Assembly (NCBI RefSeq): GCF_014203155.1
Contig: NZ_JACHIK010000009.1
Span: forward strand, 1 to 64,000
Direction: 5' to 3'
Origin: Shinella fusca
Lineage (GTDB): Bacteria > Pseudomonadota > Alphaproteobacteria > Rhizobiales > Rhizobiaceae
Length of the DNA: 64,000 nucleotides
A program made the position numbers and the translations under genes. How positions within the stretch are numbered: the first letter of the stretch is position 1; every line of letters starts with the position of its first letter. Positions 59,717 to 64,000 of this stretch are shown here, piece by piece. The notes beneath the pieces were generated by a model. The model was not told the DNA's origin. It saw nothing but the letters and a program-made list of their open reading frames with translations, and ran no database searches.

Positions 59717-60376
59717 TCAGTTGGCGCCGCGGTTGCGGATCTCGTCATAGGGGATGGCGAAGACCTTGTCGTCGAGGGAGACGCCCGTCTTGACGTTGAA
59801 GATCATCACGGAGGTGTCCTTGCCCTGCGCGTCGGTGATCGTCCACTGGCGCAGGTCGTAGGTCTTCGGGTCGAACATCATGGTGATGGTCGAATCGCCG
59901 AACATGCCCTTGTCGCCGAGCACGATGGTCGTCAGGTCCGCCTCTTCCTTCACGTTGCGCACCATCTTGCCGGAAAGGTCGATCTTGTTGCCGAGCAGAA
60001 GGTTGAGCGGCGTCTTGGAGAGCGGGTAGATGTCCCAGGTCTTGAGCTTGCGGTTGCCGATGACGACGGATTTGCCGTCGGCGATCACGCGCATCGGCGA
60101 GGGATCCTCGTAGTTGAAGCGGATGCGGCCGGGCCGGTCGATGTAGAACTTGCCGCCGGTCTGTTCGCCGCGCGGGCCGAACTGCACGAATTCGCCCATC
60201 ATGGTCTTCACCGAGGCGAAGTGGTCGGCGATCTTCTGCGCCGTGCCGCTCGCCTGGGCAAAAGCCTCGACCGGCGAGAGAACGGAAAGGCCGGCCGCGA
60301 ACGTGAACGCCAGAAGGCAGGAAAAGCCGCGGCGGGTGAACGAGGCGGTCGCGCGGCCCTTTTCGGATCGGTTCAT
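59717..60376 (-). CDS. lolA: Outer membrane lipoprotein carrier protein LolA
   Basis: A 219-residue periplasmic chaperone that carries lipoproteins from LolCDE to the outer membrane. Signal-type N-terminus of about 40 residues (TRRGFSCLLAFTFAAGLSVL...EAFA), with a twin-arginine-like pair. The mature LolA/LolA-like domain has GEFVQFGPRGEQTGGKFYIDRPG and FNYEDPSPMRVIADGKSV, MTMMFDPKTYDLRQWTITDAQ. Alphaproteobacteria usually lack LolB, consistent with the neighbourhood. AAGGAG precedes ATG at 60376. Downstream of ftsK. Confidence 0.93.
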   Translation of the reverse strand: MNRSEKGRATASFTRRGFSCLLAFTFAAGLSVLSPVEAFAQASGTAQKIADHFASVKTMMGEFVQFGPRGEQTGGKFYIDRPGRIRFNYEDPSPMRVIADGKSVVIGNRKLKTWDIYPLSKTPLNLLLGNKIDLSGKMVRNVKEEADLTTIVLGDKGMFGDSTITMMFDPKTYDLRQWTITDAQGKDTSVMIFNVKTGVSLDDKVFAIPYDEIRNRGAN

Positions 60377-60487
60377 GTCAGTCTCCTTCATATGCGTTTC
60401 ATGCGGGCCAAAGGCGGCGCCATGATGGCATCGCCCCGGCGCGGCGCTCGACGGCAAAAACGCCATGGGAAGGCGCTGCGTTCCCGG

Positions 60488-63154
60488 TCATCGCCCGATG
60501 ATGTCTTCTTCCGTCGGCACGAGGATCTCGCGCTTTCCGGCGTGGTTGGCGGGGCCGATCAGCCCCTCCTTCTCCATGCGCTCGATCAGCGAGGCGGCGC
60601 GGTTGTAGCCGATGCCGAGGCGGCGCTGGATGTAAGACGTGGAGGCCTTGCCGTCGCGCAGCACCACGGCGACGGCCTGGTCGTAGGGATCGTCCGAATC
60701 GTCGAGATTGGCGGTGCCTGCCGGGCCATGGCCGCCTTCGCCGTCCTCGTCGTCGTCCTCGGTGATCGCGTCGAGATATTGCGGCGCGCCTTGCGTCTTC
60801 AGATGCGCGACGACCGCCTCCACCTCGTGGTCGGAAACGAACGGGCCATGCACGCGCTGGATGCGCCCGCCGCCGGCCATGTAGAGCATGTCGCCCATGC
60901 CGAGGAGCTGTTCGGCGCCCTGCTCGCCAAGGATGGTGCGGCTGTCGATCTTCGACGTCACCTGGAAGGAGATGCGCGTAGGGAAATTCGCCTTGATCGT
61001 GCCGGTGATGACGTCGACGGACGGACGCTGCGTCGCCATGATGACGTGGATACCCGCCGCGCGCGCCATCTGGGCGAGCCGCTGCACGGCGCCCTCGATG
61101 TCCTTGCCTGCGACCATCATCAGGTCGGCCATCTCGTCGATGATGACGACGATATAGGGCATAGGCTGGAGGTCGAATTCCTCCGTCTCGTAGATCGCCT
61201 CGCCCGTCTGGCGGTCGAAGCCGGTCTGCACGGTGCGGGTGATCTGCTCGCCCTTGGCGAGCGCCTGCTCGACGCGGCTGTTGAAGCCGTCGATGTTGCG
61301 CACGCCGATCTTCGACATCTTCTTGTAGCGCTCCTCCATCTCGCGCACCGTCCACTTGAGGGCGACGACGGCCTTCTTGGGATCGGTGACGACGGGGGAG
61401 AGGAGATGCGGGATGCCGTCATAGACGGAAAGCTCCAGCATCTTCGGGTCGATCATGATCAGGCGGCACTGTTCCGGCTTGAGGCGGTAGAGCAGCGACA
61501 GGATCATGGTGTTGATGGCGACGGACTTGCCCGAGCCGGTCGTGCCGGCGACGAGCAGGTGCGGCATCTTGGCGATGTCGGAAATGACCGGCTCCCCGCC
61601 GATCGTCTTGCCGAGCGCCATGGCAAGGCGCGCCTTGGAGGTCTCGAAATCGCGGGATGCCAGGAGCTCGCGCAGATAGACGGTCTCGCGCGTCGCGTTC
61701 GGCAGCTCGATGCCGATGGCGTTGCGGCCCGGCACGACGGCGACGCGGGCGGCAATCGCGCTCATCGAGCGGGCGATATCGTCGGCAAGGCCGATGACGC
61801 GGGAGGACTTGATGCCGGGGGCGGGCTCCAGTTCGTAGAGCGTGACGACCGGACCGGGGCGGACATGGATAATCTCGCCCTTGACGCCGAAGTCCTCCAG
61901 CACGCCTTCCAGCATACGGGCATTCTGCTCCAGCGCATCGGCCGAAAGGGTCGCATCGCGCACCTGTCCCTTCGGCTCGGCGAGGAGGTGGAGCGAGGGA
62001 AGCTGGAAGCCGTCGGGACCGACGAAGGAGGTCTGCGCCTCGCGGTCGACACGCTGGCCGGGCTTCGGTCGGGCAGCGGGCGCGACGACGCGGGCACCGG
62101 CGGCCGGCGCGGGCTGGCGGGCCGGGGCGCGGCGCGGCGCCCAGTCGGCGGCAACATCGTCCTCGTCGTCGTCCGGCAGGATGCCGCTCGGGCGGGCGAT
62201 CGGCTCATCCATGTCGAAGGGCAGGTCGTCGTCGAGCTCGATGGAGGGGACGGAGACGGTCCGGCGGCCTTCCATGGAGGGCTCGACGCGCTCGGAGGAC
62301 CGCACGGAGGCGCGGGCGCGCACCGGCTCGTTGAGGGTGCCGAACTCGTCCTCGTTGAAATCGTAGGGCTGCTCGATGCCCCGCGCCCTGCGGCGCTGGC
62401 CGGAAAGGCCGAAGAGGCGGCGCACGCGCGCCTGGCCGGTGAACCAGGCATGGGTCATGGCCCCGGCAAACAGCGTGAGCGGGCCTTCCCGCTCCTCGTC
62501 GTCGTCGTCGGCTTCCGCAACGGGGCGGGCGCGGCTCTGCACCGGCACCGGCGCGAAATCCTCCTCGTCGTCGACGGCGGGGGCGCCGATGAGGCCGGCG
62601 CTGAACACCATCATCCAGGCGGCCGGCACGGCGATGATGCAGCCGAGGACGGTGGCGAAGACGCCCGTCGGATAGGCGCCCGTGAAGAGGGCGGGAAAGC
62701 GCAGGATCATGTCGCCGAAGACGCCGCCGAGCCCCGTCGGCAGCGGCCAGGTGACGGGGCCGGGAATGCAGGCGAGCGCCGCCGAGGCGAGGATCGCCCC
62801 GCCGAACCAGGCGGCGGCGCGTTGCGGCACGCGGCTGAAGCGCCGGCCGCTGACCATGGCGAGCCCCCAGGCGACGACCGGCAGCAGCGCGATGACGCTG
62901 GCAAGGCCGAAGAACTGCATGAAGAGATCGGCGAAGACCGCACCCGGATAGCCGAGGATGTTCTTCGGCTCGCCGCTGGAGGCATAGGAAAGGCTGGGGT
63001 CGGAGACGTTCCAGGTGGAGAGCGCGGCAATGGCGAGCGCAAGGCCGAAGAAGATGGCAAGCCCGAGGAGCGCCTGTACCTGCCGCCAGACGAATGCCGA
63101 CAGAACGAAGCGGTCGTGACGGTTGTCCAGTCCTGCCGAAATGCTTCTGCTCAT
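60488..63154 (-). CDS. ftsK: DNA translocase FtsK
   Basis: An 888-residue SpoIIIE/FtsK protein. Four N-terminal membrane segments (about 20-190), a Pro/Ala/Asp-rich linker (about 210-370), then the motor: beta core with HLLAEPKGQ, Walker [16 protein letters not shown], Walker [10 protein letters not shown], and [14 protein letters not shown]-type motifs. The C-terminal gamma winged helix ([21 protein letters not shown]) reads KOPS. It moves chromosome dimers at the septum. A perfect CtrA box lies 85 bases upstream. ATG at 63154. Confidence 0.96.
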   Translation of the reverse strand: MSRSISAGLDNRHDRFVLSAFVWRQVQALLGLAIFFGLALAIAALSTWNVSDPSLSYASSGEPKNILGYPGAVFADLFMQFFGLASVIALLPVVAWGLAMVSGRRFSRVPQRAAAWFGGAILASAALACIPGPVTWPLPTGLGGVFGDMILRFPALFTGAYPTGVFATVLGCIIAVPAAWMMVFSAGLIGAPAVDDEEDFAPVPVQSRARPVAEADDDDEEREGPLTLFAGAMTHAWFTGQARVRRLFGLSGQRRRARGIEQPYDFNEDEFGTLNEPVRARASVRSSERVEPSMEGRRTVSVPSIELDDDLPFDMDEPIARPSGILPDDDEDDVAADWAPRRAPARQPAPAAGARVVAPAARPKPGQRVDREAQTSFVGPDGFQLPSLHLLAEPKGQVRDATLSADALEQNARMLEGVLEDFGVKGEIIHVRPGPVVTLYELEPAPGIKSSRVIGLADDIARSMSAIAARVAVVPGRNAIGIELPNATRETVYLRELLASRDFETSKARLAMALGKTIGGEPVISDIAKMPHLLVAGTTGSGKSVAINTMILSLLYRLKPEQCRLIMIDPKMLELSVYDGIPHLLSPVVTDPKKAVVALKWTVREMEERYKKMSKIGVRNIDGFNSRVEQALAKGEQITRTVQTGFDRQTGEAIYETEEFDLQPMPYIVVIIDEMADLMMVAGKDIEGAVQRLAQMARAAGIHVIMATQRPSVDVITGTIKANFPTRISFQVTSKIDSRTILGEQGAEQLLGMGDMLYMAGGGRIQRVHGPFVSDHEVEAVVAHLKTQGAPQYLDAITEDDDEDGEGGHGPAGTANLDDSDDPYDQAVAVVLRDGKASTSYIQRRLGIGYNRAASLIERMEKEGLIGPANHAGKREILVPTEEDIIGR

Positions 63155-63238
63155 GGTTACAGCCTGTGCCTACAAAAAATCGCGGCAACCCGGCGTGATT
63201 CGCGGGCGTGCCTGACTGCGAACCCTACGAAGGAAGGC

Positions 63239-63254
63239 TTAATGGCGTGTTAAC
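63239..63254. promoter_or_regulatory. Full CtrA box upstream of ftsK
   Basis: TTAA (63239-63242), 7 bases, TTAAC (63250-63254): a perfect match to TTAA-N7-TTAAC, the binding site of the cell-cycle regulator CtrA. It is 85-100 bases before the ftsK start codon and on the ftsK side of the amtB terminator. Confidence 0.6.
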
Positions 63255-63295
63255 CATGCCCGCCCCGACATGGTTTACACCCCACAAACGGCAAA

Positions 63296-63318
63296 GGCCC
63301 GGACCAGGGGTCCGGGCC
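63296..63318 (-). terminator. Hairpin terminator of the ammonium transporter gene
   Basis: The 9-bp stem ggcccggac / gtccgggcc (63296-63304 with 63310-63318) is followed on the minus strand by TTTGCCGTTTG, 21 bases past the stop codon. Confidence 0.7.
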
Positions 63319-63338
63319 GGAAGCGGGCGGCAGGCCTC

Positions 63339-64000
63339 TTACGAGTGGTAGGCCGCTTCGCCGTGGGACGAGAGGTCGAGGCCCTCGCGCTCGGCTTCGA
63401 CGCTCACCCGGAGGCCCACCACCATGTCGACGATCTTGTAGAGGATCGCCGAGACGACGGCGCACCAGACGATGGTGATGACGACGGCGGTGAGCTGCGT
63501 CATGAACTGCGAGGCGATGGAGAAATCGGCCCCGCCCGTGCCGCCGAGCGAGGGCGCGGTGAAGATGCCGGTGCCGAGCGCGCCGATGAGGCCGCCGACG
63601 CCATGGACGCCGAAGACGTCCGCCGTGTCGTCGTAGCCGAACTTGTTCTTCACGACGGCGACGAAGAAGTAGCAGATCGGCGAGGCGATGAGGCCGAGCA
63701 CGATGGCACCGAACGGGCCGACCGAACCGGCTGCCGGCGTGACGACGACGAGGCCGGCGATCATGCCGGAGGCGGCGCCGAGCAGCGAAGCCTTGCCGCG
63801 GGTGAAGGTCTCGACCACCGACCAGGCGAGGATCGCGGCGGCCGTCGCGACGAAGGTGTTGACGGTGGCGAGCACCGCGCCGCCCGAGGCTTCGAGGTTG
63901 GAGCCGGCGTTGAAGCCGAACCAGCCGAACCACAGCATGGCGGCACCGACGAGGGTGAGCGTCATGGAGTGGGGGGCCATCATGTCCTTGCCGAAGCCCG
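63339..64000 (-). CDS. amtB: Ammonium transporter AmtB, C-terminal half (runs off the right edge)
   Basis: The C-terminal about 220 residues of an Amt/Rh channel, open to the right edge. The visible part starts GFGKDMMAPHSMTLTL and includes GAAMLWFGWFGFNAGSNLEA, GLIASPICYFFVAVVKNKFGYDD, DVFGVHGVGGLIGALGTGIF (second conserved His region) and the C-terminal cytoplasmic tail GLRVSVEAEREGLDLSSHGEAAYHS. It conducts ammonia/ammonium and is usually controlled by GlnK, whose gene would lie upstream (to the right). A terminator follows the stop. Confidence 0.95.
   Translation of the reverse strand, partial: GFGKDMMAPHSMTLTLVGAAMLWFGWFGFNAGSNLEASGGAVLATVNTFVATAAAILAWSVVETFTRGKASLLGAASGMIAGLVVVTPAAGSVGPFGAIVLGLIASPICYFFVAVVKNKFGYDDTADVFGVHGVGGLIGALGTGIFTAPSLGGTGGADFSIASQFMTQLTAVVITIVWCAVVSAILYKIVDMVVGLRVSVEAEREGLDLSSHGEAAYHS

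Noticed and set aside
59690-63253. An 1187-codon plus-strand frame
   Set aside because: Antisense to lolA and ftsK; the protein is His/Gly/Arg/Asp-rich filler without domains.

Overview
This 64 kb window is a stretch of core chromosome from an alphaproteobacterium, most probably a member of the Rhizobiaceae. The evidence is the gene content and order (phaAB divergent from phaR, mtaB-dapF-ftsY-yciB beside ffh-chorismate mutase-rpsP-rimM-trmD, a SUV3-like helicase next to an S4-domain protein, fdxA, carD and an rpoH of the RpoH2 type), a perfect CtrA box in front of ftsK, an EcfG-type promoter in front of rpoH, and the high G+C content. The G+C level and the weak third-base constraint on both strands would suit Shinella or Ensifer, but I cannot fix the genus from sequence alone.

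Layout. 1-305 holds the 3' end of an IS110-family element next to a split REP-like palindrome, then a small 54-aa gene (306-470). 623-7008 is a tricarboxylate transport island: tctCBA (minus strand), an orphan iron/organophosphate-type binding protein, and a divergent TctD/TctE-type two-component system. 7009-11369 has two LysE-type exporters, a MarR regulator, argG and an SDR. 11376-14128 is a three-gene ABC importer of the TrpXYZ type. 14249-16920 has rlmN, an IalB-like protein and a DUF1232 protein. 16993-21124 has a pterin dehydratase, the polyhydroxybutyrate genes phaB, phaA and phaR, a small membrane protein and rpmF. 21262-26323 has a GST, mtgA, ispA, hisC and ispG. 26463-28459 is a DeoR-MFS pair. 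28610-33508 has a BI-1/YbhL protein with a structured leader, the ybbP-ybbA ABC pair and a divergent tesA-like esterase. 33591-35612 has thpR and a TetA-like efflux pump.

35743-41774 runs from the helicase through an S4 protein, fdxA and carD to rpoH. 41788-47002 has yciB, ftsY, mtaB and dapF (minus strand) and a divergent metallophosphatase. 47229-52441 is the ffh / chorismate mutase / rpsP / rimM / trmD / rplS translation cluster, interrupted by a TauE/SafE gene on the opposite strand. 52592-55868 has an amino-acid ABC binding protein and permease, then leuC. 55932-58649 has an aldo/keto reductase, an L,D-transpeptidase, an OmpR-type regulator and a cyclic-nucleotide-binding-fold protein. 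58848-63154 is xthA, lolA and ftsK, and the window ends inside an ammonium transporter.

Functionally the window combines protein targeting (ffh and ftsY with leader-type control), ribosome biogenesis, envelope and division functions (mtgA, yciB, lolA, L,D-transpeptidase, ftsK), isoprenoid precursors (ispA, ispG), carbon storage (phaABR) and stress control (carD, rpoH). I saw no CRISPR array, prophage, tRNA or rRNA. I found no clear new multi-gene system. The most interesting signals are regulatory or mobile: the IS110 junction inside a palindrome, the ffh and ybhL leader RNAs, the EcfG and CtrA promoters, the orphan binding protein beside TctDE, and several inverted or direct repeats that look like operators.
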